A stretch of DNA of 64,000 bases from Oscillospiraceae bacterium. GTDB taxonomy: Bacteria > Bacillota > Clostridia > Oscillospirales > Ruminococcaceae. The position numbers and the translations under genes are program-made. The notes below the pieces were generated by a model. The model ran no database searches. It saw nothing but the letters and a program-made list of their open reading frames with translations, and had not been told where the DNA came from. Below, in pieces: positions 1-10,755 of the stretch; position 1 is the first letter of the stretch; each line of letters opens with the position of its first letter. The DNA lies in contig JAEEIA010000053.1 in the NCBI GenBank assembly GCA_016281125.1, forward strand, positions 80,078 to 144,077, in the 5' to 3' direction.

Positions 1-397
1 AGAAGCAAAGGAATTATTCGGACATCCGATTCAGCCGTGCAGCAGCGCTGATTTTCTGCGGTACAAAGCCGGAATCGTCAGCCGGAACGGCGATGTTCAT
101 GCGGACGGCTCATTCTGTCTGTCCGTGACATACGAATTTTCCGGCGGGCAGATCACGCTGACAGACCGGGACAGAATGCGCGGTTCGGACGGCGATCCGC
201 GCGCGGAGCAGATGGAGTACCGCGGGAGAACCTTTTATGTCCTTACGCCGGATGCCTATGATGACAGCCTGCGGATCACGTATTACGCGGCAGGATTTGA
301 CCCGTTTGTACTCAGCGGGCTTGAATATCAGGCGGTGTTCGGAAAGGACGCGGATATTGACGGGATCATGGATCTTCTGATCGCGCTTGAAATGTAA
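1..397 (+). CDS. Unknown protein, 5'-truncated by the window edge
   Basis: The reading frame is open from the left edge and gives about 131 residues ending in IMDLLIALEM. I do not recognise a family. The visible part is polar, with no membrane segment and no Cys cluster; several short beta-like stretches (FCLSVTYEF, RTFYVLTPD, LRITYYAAG) suggest an all-beta or alpha/beta C-terminal domain. It faces the leftward gat operon and the two share the hairpin terminator just downstream. The true start lies outside the window. Confidence 0.6.
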   Translation, partial: EAKELFGHPIQPCSSADFLRYKAGIVSRNGDVHADGSFCLSVTYEFSGGQITLTDRDRMRGSDGDPRAEQMEYRGRTFYVLTPDAYDDSLRITYYAAGFDPFVLSGLEYQAVFGKDADIDGIMDLLIALEM

Positions 398-437
398 GTA
401 CCCGCCCTTTGAAAACCCGTAAACTTTTATTATTGTG

Positions 438-475
438 AAAACAGGCGCCGACCGTTTGAGGTCAACGCCTGTTTT
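438..475. terminator. Bidirectional hairpin terminator
   Basis: A 10-bp inverted repeat (AAAACAGGCG with CGCCTGTTTT) is flanked by A-rich sequence on one side and T-rich sequence on the other. It lies between the convergent unknown gene and gatB, so it can serve both strands. Confidence 0.75.
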
Positions 476-486
476 CTTCTCATTTC

Positions 487-560
487 GGGATTCCAAAGGG
501 ACAAGTCCCTTTGGCGGGTTTGGGCGGAGCCCATTATCAATCATCGCGCAGTGATACCGC
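487..560 (+). repeat. Mosaic three-hairpin intergenic repeat, copy 1
   Basis: It begins GGGATTCCAAAGGGA, has a first hairpin with arms CCAAAGGGA/TCCCTTTGG, a second hairpin around GGGCGGAGCCC, then ATTATCAATCATCGCGCAGTGATACC-type module 3 (541-558). It sits just downstream of gatB. Other copies are at 3826, 5776, 25802, 26139, 39331, 48335, 48503, 50990, 58064 and 58264. Confidence 0.8.
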
Positions 561-567
561 TTACTGC

Positions 568-1965
568 TTACAGCTTTGCGAGCTTTTCCTTGAGCAGCTC
601 GGTGGCCTCCTGCGGATTCGCCGCACCCTTGGTACGCTTCATGACCTGTCCCATGAGTGCCTTGATCGCGGCCTCCTTGCCGGCCTTATAGTCCGCAACA
701 GCCTTCGGATTTGCCGCGATGACCTCATCCGCAACGGCATTCAGCAGGCCGGTATCCTGCACCTGCTCCAGCCCGAGCTCTTTGACCAGCACTGCGATCT
801 CGCCGCCCTTTTCGCGGTATGCTTCCAGCAGCTTTGCCGGTGCGCTGCGGTTGATTTTGCCATCCGCGCAGAGATTTGTCAGCTCTGCCCAGACCTCGGC
901 CGGAATGCTGCCCGCATCGGCATCCGCAAGCATCAGATTTGCAAGCAACTTCGGCTGTTTTACAGTATCGGCTGCCGCCTGATACAGATTTGCGAGCTTC
1001 GGCTCGTCGCAGAGCGTCTTTGCCGTTGCCTCCGGCAGCTTGTACTCGTTGATATACTTCGCAAGACGCTCCTCCGGCAGATCCGGAATCATTGCCCGCA
1101 GACGTGCATGATCCTCGTCGGTCAGGATGATCGGCACAAGATCGGGATCCGGGAAATAGCGGTAATCGTTCGCATTTTCCTTGACGCGCATCGAATAGGT
1201 CTTGTCCTTTTCGGGATCGTAGCGGCGGGTTTCCTGCACAAGCTCCCGGCCCGCCTCGGTTTCGTCGATCTGCCGCGCCTTTTCCGCATCAATCGCCGCA
1301 ACGATATGCTTTAAGCTGTTGAGGTTCTTGATCTCGGTACGGGTATACAGCTTCGTATCCCCGACCGGACGGATCGACAGATTGACGTCGCAGCGCATGG
1401 AGCCGGTTTCCATCTGGCAGTCGGATACGCCGACCCAGCGGATCAGCTCGCGCAGGCGCTCCAGATAGGCTCTCGCCTGTGCGGCCGTGCGGATATCCGG
1501 CTCGGAAACAATCTCGATCAGCGGCACGCCGCAGCGGTTGCAGTCCGCGCCGGAGCCGTAGTCGGTATGCACCAGCTTGCCCGCATCCTCCTCAATGTGG
1601 ATGCGCGTGATACCGATGCGCTTTTCCTCGCCGTTCACGTTCACGTCAATATAACCGTGCTCGCAGAGCGGGTGATCGAGCTGGGAAATCTGATATGCCT
1701 TCGGCAGATCGGGATAGAAATAATTTTTTCTGTCCATTTTGGAGAAGTGCGCGATTTCACAGTTCAGCATCATGCCCGCGCGCGCCGCAAAATCGACGAC
1801 CTGCTTATTCAGCACCGGCAGGGTGCCCGGCATGCCCATGCAGACAGGACAGCAGCGGGTGTTGGGATCACCGCCGTGGTCTGCGGGGCAGTCGCAGAAA
1901 ATTTTGGTCTTGGTACGCAGCTCAATATGCACTTCCAGACCGATGACACATTCGTATTTTGCCAT
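568..1965 (-). CDS. gatB: Aspartyl/glutamyl-tRNA amidotransferase subunit B
   Basis: Subunit B of the cytoplasmic GatCAB complex, which turns Glu-tRNA(Gln) and Asp-tRNA(Asn) into the amidated forms. The protein is 465 aa, close to the usual 475-480. It opens with the typical YECVIGLEVHIELRTKTKIF, followed by a Cys cluster (about residues 24-43, CDC...CCPVC) that binds zinc, and FYPDLPKAYQISQ further on; the C-terminal YqeY-like tail ends in ELLKEKLAKL. The start is supported by AAGGAGC about ten bases upstream, which overlaps the last codons of the preceding 97-aa ORF, so the two are translationally close. It is the last gene of the gatC-gatA-NERD-97aa-gatB string. Confidence 0.97.
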   Translation of the reverse strand: MAKYECVIGLEVHIELRTKTKIFCDCPADHGGDPNTRCCPVCMGMPGTLPVLNKQVVDFAARAGMMLNCEIAHFSKMDRKNYFYPDLPKAYQISQLDHPLCEHGYIDVNVNGEEKRIGITRIHIEEDAGKLVHTDYGSGADCNRCGVPLIEIVSEPDIRTAAQARAYLERLRELIRWVGVSDCQMETGSMRCDVNLSIRPVGDTKLYTRTEIKNLNSLKHIVAAIDAEKARQIDETEAGRELVQETRRYDPEKDKTYSMRVKENANDYRYFPDPDLVPIILTDEDHARLRAMIPDLPEERLAKYINEYKLPEATAKTLCDEPKLANLYQAAADTVKQPKLLANLMLADADAGSIPAEVWAELTNLCADGKINRSAPAKLLEAYREKGGEIAVLVKELGLEQVQDTGLLNAVADEVIAANPKAVADYKAGKEAAIKALMGQVMKRTKGAANPQEATELLKEKLAKL

Positions 1966-1967
1966 AT

Positions 1968-2261
1968 TTATTTGCTCCTTGATTCATTTTCGGATAAATA
2001 ATACGCGATCAGCTGCCGGACAGTTTCCGGCGTGACGGCATCCGGCAGCGGAACCGGCGCCTTATAAACGGCAAACTGTTCTCCGGAACGCACACAGGAA
2101 TCCAGCGGAAAGCAGCCGCTCCATGAACTGTCCTCTGCAATGATATGCAGCCGCAGCATCTTTCCCGTCAGATACATTTCGTCATATTCCGGCGCGATGT
2201 ACCAAAAATAGGTTTTGCCCTGATAGTTCAGCTTTCGCTTGGATTTCGCGCTGATTGCCAT
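1968..2261 (-). CDS. Small protein of unknown function in the gat operon
   Basis: A 97-aa protein that I do not assign to a family. It starts MAISAKSKRKLNYQGKTYFW, is soluble, and looks like a small alpha/beta protein with aromatic residues (YFWYIAPEYDEMY). It lies between the NERD gene (4 bp upstream) and gatB (2 bp downstream; the gatB ribosome binding site is inside its last codons), so it is almost certainly cotranscribed and perhaps translationally coupled to gatB. The tight packing makes a real gene likely although the function is unknown. Confidence 0.75.
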   Translation of the reverse strand: MAISAKSKRKLNYQGKTYFWYIAPEYDEMYLTGKMLRLHIIAEDSSWSGCFPLDSCVRSGEQFAVYKAPVPLPDAVTPETVRQLIAYYLSENESRSK

Positions 2262-2265
2262 AGCG

Positions 2266-3807
2266 TTATTCTGTTTCCCCTGACTGCGTCATATAGCGGC
2301 ATTTCGGAAACGCTGAGCAGCCGTAAAACTGTTTTCCGGCATTATCGCCTTTTTTCGCAGTGCGCAGAACCAGTACCGCGCCGCAGCGGGGGCACTTCCG
2401 TTCAGTATCTTCCTGCTTTACGGGTTCCGGCTCGGGTTCTTTCACGGGTGGTTGCTCCTGTACAGGCGCTGATGTTTCATCCGGAACAGGCTCCGATTCC
2501 GTTTCATCTGAGCCGCTCATGTATCTGCATTTCGGGAATGCAGAGCAGCCGTAAAACTGCTTTCCGGCATGATCGCCTTTTTTCACTGTTCGCAATACCA
2601 GTGCCGCGCCGCAGCGGGGGCACTTTCGTTCAGTATCTTCCTGCTTTACGGGTTCCGGCTCGGGTTCTTTTACGGGTGGCTGCTCCTGTACAGACGCTGA
2701 TGTTTCATCCGGAACAGGCTCCGATTCCGTTTCATCTGAGCCGCTCATGTATCTGCATTTCGGGAATGCAGAGCAGCCGTAAAACTGCTTTCCGGCATGA
2801 TCGCCTTTTTTCACTGTCCGCAGCACCAATGCAGCACCGCAGAGGGGGCATTTTCGCTCAGTATCTTCCTGCTTTGCGGGTTCCGGTTCGGGCTCTGTCA
2901 CGGGGGGCTGCTCCTGTACAGGCGCTGTCGTTTCATCCGGAACAGGCTCCGATTCCGTTTCATCCGTGTCGCTCATGTATCTGCATTTGGGGAACGCCGA
3001 GCAGCCGTAGAACTGCTTTCCGGCGGTTTCACCTTTTTTTGAAGTACGCAGAATCAGTACAGCGCCGCAGCGAGGACACTTTTTGTCAGTTCCTTCCGCA
3101 TGATTCTGTGCGGGTTCTTCCGGAGCAGACTGTATCTCTTCCGGCTGCATTTCAGCCGGACTGCTCTCCGTTCTTCTGTTTGCAGAATACTGTGATTGTA
3201 TCCGTTCAACATGAGCCTGCTTCATCGCCTCATCCGCATTTTGCAGAATAGAGAGTGTATCATAAATACTTTTCTTCTGCTTTTCATCCAAAACATCCGG
3301 AAGCCGTTTCCACATAGAACGCACGGTCAGGAACAGATCGCCGCGATGAATCACCTTGCAGTGTTCATCGTAAAATTGCAGCTGTTTCAGTTCACAGCGT
3401 TCTGAAAATACAATCAGAGAAAAGCAAGGAATCGCATCGTCTTTCAAAAATGCTTTCAACCACTTAATATGGCCGCGGTTTTGCCAGATCGGATTGAAAA
3501 AACGAAATTTGGATTTGTCCGGCATGGATTGAGTCCAGTATTGATCCTTCTCCCGCCCGAAAATCCAGCCGGAGAAGTTTTTGCTCTCAATCACAAACAA
3601 GCCTTTTTGTGTAATGTAAATCAGATCTATTTCAGTTGTTTCTCCGATCCCGGCAGGAATATAGACATTCCGGAGCATCAGTCCGCTGTAACCGAACAGC
3701 TTTGACCATTTCAGCGAACGGGCAGTCAGATCCTCACCGTACTGCCCGACCAGATCGCTGCTGTTATCGCCGAGCAGCTGAAGCCGGATCCAATCTCCAA
3801 AATTCAT
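2266..3807 (-). CDS. NERD-domain protein with four topoisomerase-type zinc ribbons
   Basis: 513 aa. Residues about 15-130 form a NERD (nuclease-related) domain with the hallmark TEIDLIYITQKGLFVIESKN. After a middle helical region come four copies of a topoisomerase-I-type C4 zinc ribbon (KCPRCGA...GKQFYGCSAFPKCRYM), separated by acidic Pro/Glu/Thr linkers. The last three units repeat with a period of 76 residues (228 bp) and are very similar at DNA level, so copy number may vary between strains. The family architecture suggests DNA binding or processing, but the substrate is unknown. It lies inside the gat operon, between gatA (behind a mosaic repeat) and the 97-aa gene. Confidence 0.85.
   Translation of the reverse strand: MNFGDWIRLQLLGDNSSDLVGQYGEDLTARSLKWSKLFGYSGLMLRNVYIPAGIGETTEIDLIYITQKGLFVIESKNFSGWIFGREKDQYWTQSMPDKSKFRFFNPIWQNRGHIKWLKAFLKDDAIPCFSLIVFSERCELKQLQFYDEHCKVIHRGDLFLTVRSMWKRLPDVLDEKQKKSIYDTLSILQNADEAMKQAHVERIQSQYSANRRTESSPAEMQPEEIQSAPEEPAQNHAEGTDKKCPRCGAVLILRTSKKGETAGKQFYGCSAFPKCRYMSDTDETESEPVPDETTAPVQEQPPVTEPEPEPAKQEDTERKCPLCGAALVLRTVKKGDHAGKQFYGCSAFPKCRYMSGSDETESEPVPDETSASVQEQPPVKEPEPEPVKQEDTERKCPRCGAALVLRTVKKGDHAGKQFYGCSAFPKCRYMSGSDETESEPVPDETSAPVQEQPPVKEPEPEPVKQEDTERKCPRCGAVLVLRTAKKGDNAGKQFYGCSAFPKCRYMTQSGETE
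2321..3100. repeat. Coding tandem repeat, four units of about 228 bp
   Basis: The zinc-ribbon-plus-linker unit of the NERD gene recurs at about 2321, 2551, 2779 and 3007 (position of the shared TTCCGGC-containing segment). The inner units are nearly identical, which points to recent unequal recombination. Confidence 0.8.
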
Positions 3808-3825
3808 ACTGTCCTCCGATAAAGC

Positions 3826-3914
3826 GGGATTCCAAAGGGACAGTGTCCCTTTGGCAGGTCAACATGAAGAAACAAGTTTCTTCATGTTTGAGGGCGGAGC
3901 CCTCATTATCAATC
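3826..3914 (+). repeat. Mosaic intergenic repeat, copy 2
   Basis: First hairpin arms CCAAAGGGA/TCCCTTTGG, then an extra hairpin absent from other copies (AACATGAAGAAAC with GTTTCTTCATGTT), then the GGGCGGAGCCC hairpin and ATTATCAATC. It fills the gap between gatA and the NERD gene within the operon and may reach the gatA stop codon. Confidence 0.8.
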
Positions 3915-5352
3915 AAACACCGCTCTCATACGCCGCCGCAGCCTGATAGAGCTTCGCCTCGGAGAAAGCAGGGCCGATGAGCTGGAATCCGACGGGGAGA
4001 TTTGCGCCGTCCTGCGCGACGGTACCGCAGGGAACGGAAATCGCGGGCAGACCGCCGAGGTTCACCGGCACGGTGCAGATATCACCGAGCGCCATTTCCA
4101 TCGGGTCGCTGGACTTCTCCCCGATTTTGTACGCCGGTGTCGGTGCGACCGGAGCCAGCAGCATGTCATTCTGCGAAAACAGCTCCTTGAATGCGCGGAT
4201 CAGCAGCGTTCTGGCCTGCTGCGCCTTCTTATAGTACGCATCGTAATAGCCCGCAGAAAGCACGTAGTTGCCGAGCAGAATTCTGCGGCGCACCTCGCGG
4301 CCGAAGCCCTCAGTACGGGTCTTGCGGTAGAGGCGGTCGAGATCCTCAACGCCCTCTGCGCGGTAGCCGTAGCGGATGCCGTCGAATCTTGCAAGATTCG
4401 AGGACGCCTCCGCACAGCAGAGCACATAATATGCAGGCAGCGCATAGCTGACTGCCGGGAGCGAGCATTCTTCGATCTTTGCGCCAGCGCCTTCGAGCGC
4501 CTTTGCGGCGTTCCGCACGAGCGCGGCCACATCCGCATTGATGCCCTCGCCGAAATACTCCTTCGGCAGACCGATGCGCATACCGGAAAGATCCTTGCCG
4601 ATCAGTGCGGAATAATTCGTATCAAACTCCGGCAGCGAGGTCGAGTCGCGGCGGTCATGGCAGGAGATTGCCTCCAGCACCTTTGCGTTATCCGCAACCG
4701 TTTTTGTCAGCGGGCCGATCTGGTCAAAGCTGGATGCATACGCGACAAGGCCGTAACGCGAAACGGTGCCGTAGGTCGGCTTCATACCGACCACGCCGCA
4801 GAACGATGCCGGCTGACGGATCGAGCCGCCGGTATCGGAGCCGATTGCAAAGGCGCACTCATTTGCCGCGACAGCCGCCGCAGAGCCGCCCGACGAGCCG
4901 CCCGGCACATAGTCCGGCGCCGCGGGATTGCGCGTCAGCTGCAATGCGGAGTTTTCCGAGGAGCTGCCCATCGCAAACTCGTCCATGTTGGTCTTGCCGA
5001 GCATGACCGCGCCCGCCTTTTTGAGCTGCTCCGTGACGCATGCGTCATAGACAGGCAGCCAGTGTTCAAGCATTTTTGAGGCACAGGTCGTGCGCACGCC
5101 CTTGGTGCAGATGTTGTCCTTCATGGCAAAGGGGATGCCGGTCAGCGGGCCTGCGGTGCCATCTGCGAGCATTTTGTCCGCAGCTTCGGCCTGCCGATAT
5201 GCTTCTTCCTCGGCCACAGTCAGATATGCCCCGACGGTGCCGTCCGTTTCCGCAATCGCCTGCAATGCATCCGCGGCAAGCTCTTTTGCGGTGACCTGTT
5301 TGTTTTGCAGCAGTTCAGAGAGCGCTGCAACGTCCATTTCACGGTATCTCAT
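3913..5352 (-). CDS. gatA: Aspartyl/glutamyl-tRNA amidotransferase subunit A
   Basis: The amidase subunit of GatCAB: it releases ammonia from glutamine for the transamidation done with GatB. The 479-aa length is normal. The amidase-signature triad is complete: Lys78 in PFAMKDN, cis-Ser153 in GGSSGGS and Ser177 in SDTGGSIRQP, matching the positions in characterised GatA proteins. GMKPTYGTVSRYGLVAYASS follows. It is 14 bp downstream of gatC. A mosaic repeat sits directly behind its stop codon, which could affect processing or attenuation of the downstream part of the operon. Confidence 0.97.
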   Translation of the reverse strand: MRYREMDVAALSELLQNKQVTAKELAADALQAIAETDGTVGAYLTVAEEEAYRQAEAADKMLADGTAGPLTGIPFAMKDNICTKGVRTTCASKMLEHWLPVYDACVTEQLKKAGAVMLGKTNMDEFAMGSSSENSALQLTRNPAAPDYVPGGSSGGSAAAVAANECAFAIGSDTGGSIRQPASFCGVVGMKPTYGTVSRYGLVAYASSFDQIGPLTKTVADNAKVLEAISCHDRRDSTSLPEFDTNYSALIGKDLSGMRIGLPKEYFGEGINADVAALVRNAAKALEGAGAKIEECSLPAVSYALPAYYVLCCAEASSNLARFDGIRYGYRAEGVEDLDRLYRKTRTEGFGREVRRRILLGNYVLSAGYYDAYYKKAQQARTLLIRAFKELFSQNDMLLAPVAPTPAYKIGEKSSDPMEMALGDICTVPVNLGGLPAISVPCGTVAQDGANLPVGFQLIGPAFSEAKLYQAAAAYESGV

Positions 5353-5366
5353 ATCCTGCGCTCCTT

Positions 5367-5654
5367 TCAGCCGATGACCTTCGGCAGCGTGATCAGGCCG
5401 TCCTCGGACTGCGTGCCGGAGAGCAGCAGGTCACGGTCAAGGCGCGGCGCAAACGGCTCGTCCTCGCGCAGGACGTTTTCAAGCGGCGCGATATGCGCGG
5501 TCGGCTCCACGCCCTCGGTATCGAGTGCGGAAAGCTGCTGGAAAAAGGTCAGCATCTCGGCAATGCTGCCGGAGAGCGCCTCTGTTTCGTCTTCGGGAAT
5601 GTCCAGTCTGGAAAGCCATGCAAGGGTATCCAGTGTTTTGGCATCTAACTGCAT
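5367..5654 (-). CDS. gatC: Aspartyl/glutamyl-tRNA amidotransferase subunit C
   Basis: 95 aa, the usual length for the small belt-like subunit that holds GatA and GatB together. The ordering LDAKTLDTLAWLSRLDIPED and the central motif EGVEPTAHI (Val-Glu-Pro-Thr) are characteristic. It is the first gene of the leftward gat operon, with AGGAGA ahead of the start and a good sigma-70 type promoter further upstream. Confidence 0.95.
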   Translation of the reverse strand: MQLDAKTLDTLAWLSRLDIPEDETEALSGSIAEMLTFFQQLSALDTEGVEPTAHIAPLENVLREDEPFAPRLDRDLLLSGTQSEDGLITLPKVIG

Positions 5655-5698
5655 GTTGATTCTCCTTTGTTTGATGTGCGGCTTTTGCGAATACTCTT

Positions 5699-5727
5699 AT
5701 TATAGCATATAATACTAAAAAGTGCAA
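5699..5727 (-). promoter_or_regulatory. Promoter of the gat operon
   Basis: On the minus strand: TTGCAC, 17 bases, TATAAT, with an extended TGC just before the -10 box. About 45 bp upstream of gatC. Confidence 0.8.
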
Positions 5728-5775
5728 TGGGCGAAGTGGAAATAATCCTTTCGTTTTACTGCATGAGTGTTAATA

Positions 5776-5872
5776 TGGCGGGCGGCACTGCCGCCTCTGC
5801 TTGTAGAAAAAGTGTCTCCGACGGATCCGAAATGGGGGCGCTGCCCCATTATCAATCCATCGGAGATCCCTA
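5776..5872 (+). repeat. Mosaic intergenic repeat, copy 3
   Basis: GGCGGGCGGCACTGCCGCC hairpin, a spacer with TCTCCGACGGATCC, then a GGGGGCGCTGCCCC hairpin and ATTATCAATCCATCGGAGATCCC. It occupies the gap between the gat promoter and the 3' end of the first metallophosphoesterase gene. Confidence 0.65.
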
Positions 5873-6967
5873 TTCCCCCGCAATGTCGATCACGCAGTAT
5901 TCGCTGATGCAGCCGGTCTTGAACGGGATCGCCCAGCCCGAGGCACCGGATGTCACGATAAACTGCGTGTTTCCGCGCATTTCCGTTCCGTAAACGCGGT
6001 CGTTCGCACCGATTGCCAGCCCGATCAGTCCGGCCGGGAACAGATGCCCGCCGTGCGTATGTCCGGACAGCACAAGATCCGCACCCGCTGCCGCCTCTGC
6101 ATCATAGTCGTTCGGCTGGTGATCCAGCATAATGATGTATCTGGACTGATCCAGCGGTTCTGTCAGTTCCTGCGCGGTTTTCCGGTCTGCATCGTAACCG
6201 TCGCGCCGCCCGCAGACATAATATCCGTCCGCAATCTCGGCCGTTTCGTCATACAGAATCCTCACGCCGTTTTCCGTCAGAGCGGCGGCCAGCTCGTCAT
6301 CGGTGAAGTCACGGTAATGGAAATAACCGCGGTCGTGATTGCCGTAAACATAAAACACGCCGTATCCCGTGCTGAGCTGCCCGAGCGCTTTGCATGCGGC
6401 AAGCATATCCGCTTTTTCACTTTCGTCATCAACGAAGTCGCCGCAGATCAGCACCAGATCGGGCTTCTCCTGCTGAATCCGGCTGCAAAGCGCGGTGAAT
6501 TTTTCGCCGTCGAGCGTCAGGCCGAGATGCGTGTCTGCGAGCATGACCGCACGCAGATGCGCGTCCGGCGCCAGCTTGTCCGAACGGACAGAATACGCTG
6601 TCCGGTAAATGTGATGTGCAAAATACCAGCCTGCACCGAGGACGGCAAACGTCAGCAGGAGCGCTGCGCCGCCCGCATAATTGCGCGTGCGTTCCTTTTT
6701 CCGGATTTTCCGGATAATCCATGCAATCAGATCGCAGAAAATCCAGATCACCATGAAGTAGATGATGAGCACAGGCATGGTGTACCGGTTGAACAGGAAC
6801 GCGGTGCTGAGAATGCCCGCAGCCAGCAGTGCGGCGATTATCCATGACAGCAGCTTATGCTTCTGCCCGAGCTGTTCCAGACAGCGGAACCGGTGAAACC
6901 GGCTCACAAGATAAATGATGCCGATGAGGGCAAGCACCGCCACCACAATAAAAATAGTCACCCACAT
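5870..6967 (-). CDS. Membrane-anchored metallophosphoesterase (calcineurin-like), paralogue 1
   Basis: 365 aa. Three or four hydrophobic segments in residues 1-130 anchor the protein; a calcineurin-like phosphoesterase domain follows with the metal motifs DTHLG, GDFVDDES, YGNHDRG, LDHQP and GHTHGGH all present, so it should be an active two-metal enzyme. The order resembles the YkuE/YaeI group, some members of which act on lipid phosphates, but the substrate here is not evident. It lies 84 bp downstream of a close paralogue in the same direction; the two are alike from the N-terminus (IGIIYLVxRFHRF) to the last residues (EYCVIDIAGE), so this is a tandem duplication. Confidence 0.9.
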   Translation of the reverse strand: MWVTIFIVVAVLALIGIIYLVSRFHRFRCLEQLGQKHKLLSWIIAALLAAGILSTAFLFNRYTMPVLIIYFMVIWIFCDLIAWIIRKIRKKERTRNYAGGAALLLTFAVLGAGWYFAHHIYRTAYSVRSDKLAPDAHLRAVMLADTHLGLTLDGEKFTALCSRIQQEKPDLVLICGDFVDDESEKADMLAACKALGQLSTGYGVFYVYGNHDRGYFHYRDFTDDELAAALTENGVRILYDETAEIADGYYVCGRRDGYDADRKTAQELTEPLDQSRYIIMLDHQPNDYDAEAAAGADLVLSGHTHGGHLFPAGLIGLAIGANDRVYGTEMRGNTQFIVTSGASGWAIPFKTGCISEYCVIDIAGE

Positions 6968-7051
6968 AGTTCATTTCCGTCCTTTTTGATTTGATTCCGT
7001 CAGCACGCTCCGCGCGCAAATGTATTCCTGCGGCGTCCGCCGGAGGGCGCT

Positions 7052-8143
7052 TTATTCCCCTGCAATGTCGATGACGCAGTATTCGCTGATGCAGCCGGTC
7101 TTGAACGGGATTTCCCACCCGGACGCGCCGGATGATACAAGAAACTCCGTGTCTTCGCGCTTTTCATCACCGTATAAGCGATCGGTTTCACCGAGCACGA
7201 CGCCGAGCTGTCCGGCCGGGAACACATGCCCGCCGTGTGTATGTCCGGCCAGTACAAGATCCGCACCTGCTTCCGCTTCCGCATCAAAGTCCTTCGGCTG
7301 ATGATCCAGCATGATAATATACTTTGACTTGTCCAGGGGAGCGGTCAGATCCTGAGCGGATTTCCGCTGATCGTAAAAGTCGCGGCGTCCGCAGAGATAA
7401 AACCGATCTCCGATTTCCTTGGTTTCGTCTATCAGGATCGTCACGCCGTTGTCGAGCAGTGAGTCGATCAGATCGTCGTCGCTGAAGCTGCGGTAATCGA
7501 CAAACGGATCGTGATTTCCGTAGGCAAAATATGTGCCGTATGTCGATTGAATCTGACCGAGCGCACGGCTTGCAGCAATCAGATCCTTTTTCTTGCTGTC
7601 GTCATCGACATAATCGCCGCAGAGCAGCACCAGATCGGGCTCCTCCTTCTGGATCCGTTCGCAGAGCGCCGTGAATTTATCGCCGTCAAGTGTGTTGCTG
7701 AGATGCGTATCTGTCAGCAGAACCGCCCGCAGATGGTCATCCGGTGTCAGCTTGTCCGAACGGAAGGAATACGATGTCCGGAAAACATGATGCATGCTGA
7801 CCCAGCCGCCGATGAGGAGCATCAGTGTCAGCAAAAGCGCTGCGCCGCCCGTGTAATTGAAGGTGCGCTCTTTTTTGCGGTACTTCCGGATGATCCATCC
7901 GACCAGATCACAAAGGAGCCAGATCAGCACAAGATGAATGATGATCAAGGCCATGGTGTACCAGTTGAAGACAAGTCCGCTGCTCAGAATGCCGGTGACC
8001 AGCAGTGCAGCCAGCAGCCATGAAAGCCGCTTCTGCTTTTTCGCAAGCTGTTCCAGAACGTAGAACCGGTGAAACCGGTCCACAAGATAAATGATGCCGA
8101 TGAGCGCAAGCGCCGCTGCCAAAAGAAATACCTTCGTCCACAT
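7052..8143 (-). CDS. Membrane-anchored metallophosphoesterase (calcineurin-like), paralogue 2
   Basis: 363 aa, same architecture as the gene at 5870-6967: N-terminal membrane segments, then a phosphoesterase domain with DTHLS, GDYVDDDS, YGNHDPF, LDHQP and GHTHGGH. All metal ligands are kept. The divergence is spread over the whole protein, so the duplication is not very recent. It is the first gene of the pair, preceded by a promoter with 17-bp spacing; the ribosome binding site (GGGG further upstream) is weak. Confidence 0.9.
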   Translation of the reverse strand: MWTKVFLLAAALALIGIIYLVDRFHRFYVLEQLAKKQKRLSWLLAALLVTGILSSGLVFNWYTMALIIIHLVLIWLLCDLVGWIIRKYRKKERTFNYTGGAALLLTLMLLIGGWVSMHHVFRTSYSFRSDKLTPDDHLRAVLLTDTHLSNTLDGDKFTALCERIQKEEPDLVLLCGDYVDDDSKKKDLIAASRALGQIQSTYGTYFAYGNHDPFVDYRSFSDDDLIDSLLDNGVTILIDETKEIGDRFYLCGRRDFYDQRKSAQDLTAPLDKSKYIIMLDHQPKDFDAEAEAGADLVLAGHTHGGHVFPAGQLGVVLGETDRLYGDEKREDTEFLVSSGASGWEIPFKTGCISEYCVIDIAGE

Positions 8144-8197
8144 GTTTGATTTTCAACCCCGTTTCGTTCTGAATTTTATCCCGCTGAACTGTATACT

Positions 8198-8226
8198 ATT
8201 ATACATGCTCCGCCCGGCAAAGTCAA
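8198..8226 (-). promoter_or_regulatory. Promoter of the phosphoesterase pair
   Basis: On the minus strand: TTGACT, 17 bases, TATAAT, about 55 bp upstream of the second phosphoesterase gene. Confidence 0.8.
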
Positions 8227-8381
8227 CCGTACAGACGGCATATTTTTCCGGCCGCGCGCATATATATCCCTGTGGAGCCGGTTTCTGCGGAAACAGCCGC
8301 TTCTGACTGCACAACATTTTCCGGTTATCAAACGTAAAACTGTGCAGATATACAAAGAATGTGAAAAGATAAAGAAAACCC

Positions 8382-8409
8382 TTGATTTTTTTCCAAAACA
8401 TGGTACAAT
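8382..8409 (+). promoter_or_regulatory. Promoter of groESL
   Basis: TTGATT, 16 bases, TACAAT, placed so that transcription would start inside or just before the CIRCE operator. Confidence 0.75.
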
Positions 8410-8413
8410 AGAT

Positions 8414-8440
8414 TTAGCACTCAAAGAAACAGAGTGCTAA
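8414..8440 (+). promoter_or_regulatory. CIRCE operator (HrcA binding site)
   Basis: A perfect TTAGCACTC-N9-GAGTGCTAA inverted repeat. HrcA binds CIRCE and represses groESL until heat or folding stress ties up HrcA. Its position at the start of the transcript fits that mechanism. Confidence 0.98.
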
Positions 8441-8473
8441 GTTCTCCGCAGGAGAGTGCCAAAATTACGGTGA

Positions 8474-8800
<327 letters not shown>

Positions 8801-8871
8801 GCAGCATCCGCAGGGAGCTGATTCACGGTGATACCGTTCCGGCAGGCAGCCGGGTTTATGAAAGGAGCTAA

Positions 8872-10503
<1,632 letters not shown>

Positions 10504-10541
10504 GCGCGGACACTTTATCCGAAGCGAACAAATCAATATAC

Positions 10542-10584
10542 AAACAGCCGCATCTCCGTCAGTGAATGCGGCTGTTTGCTGTTT
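10542..10584 (+). terminator. Terminator of groESL
   Basis: Inverted repeat AAACAGCCGCAT/ATGCGGCTGTTT followed by GCTGTTTTT, 40 bp after the groL stop codon. Confidence 0.8.
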
Positions 10585-10691
10585 TTGCGGCGGGGCTTTG
10601 TGTACTGTCCTTCGGGGTCATATACCGGTTTGCAGCAGCGGTCATATTCCGCCGGCTGCCGTTTGCATTTCAAGAATCAGATAAAAACGCC

Positions 10692-10720
10692 TTTACTTTT
10701 CAGGCAGCATAGTGTATAAT
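10692..10720 (+). promoter_or_regulatory. Promoter of the TraX-like gene
   Basis: TTTACT, 17 bases, TATAAT, about 36 bp upstream of the chosen start codon. Confidence 0.7.
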
Positions 10721-10755
10721 AATACCATCATGTGAAAACGGAGGACATAATAGTT

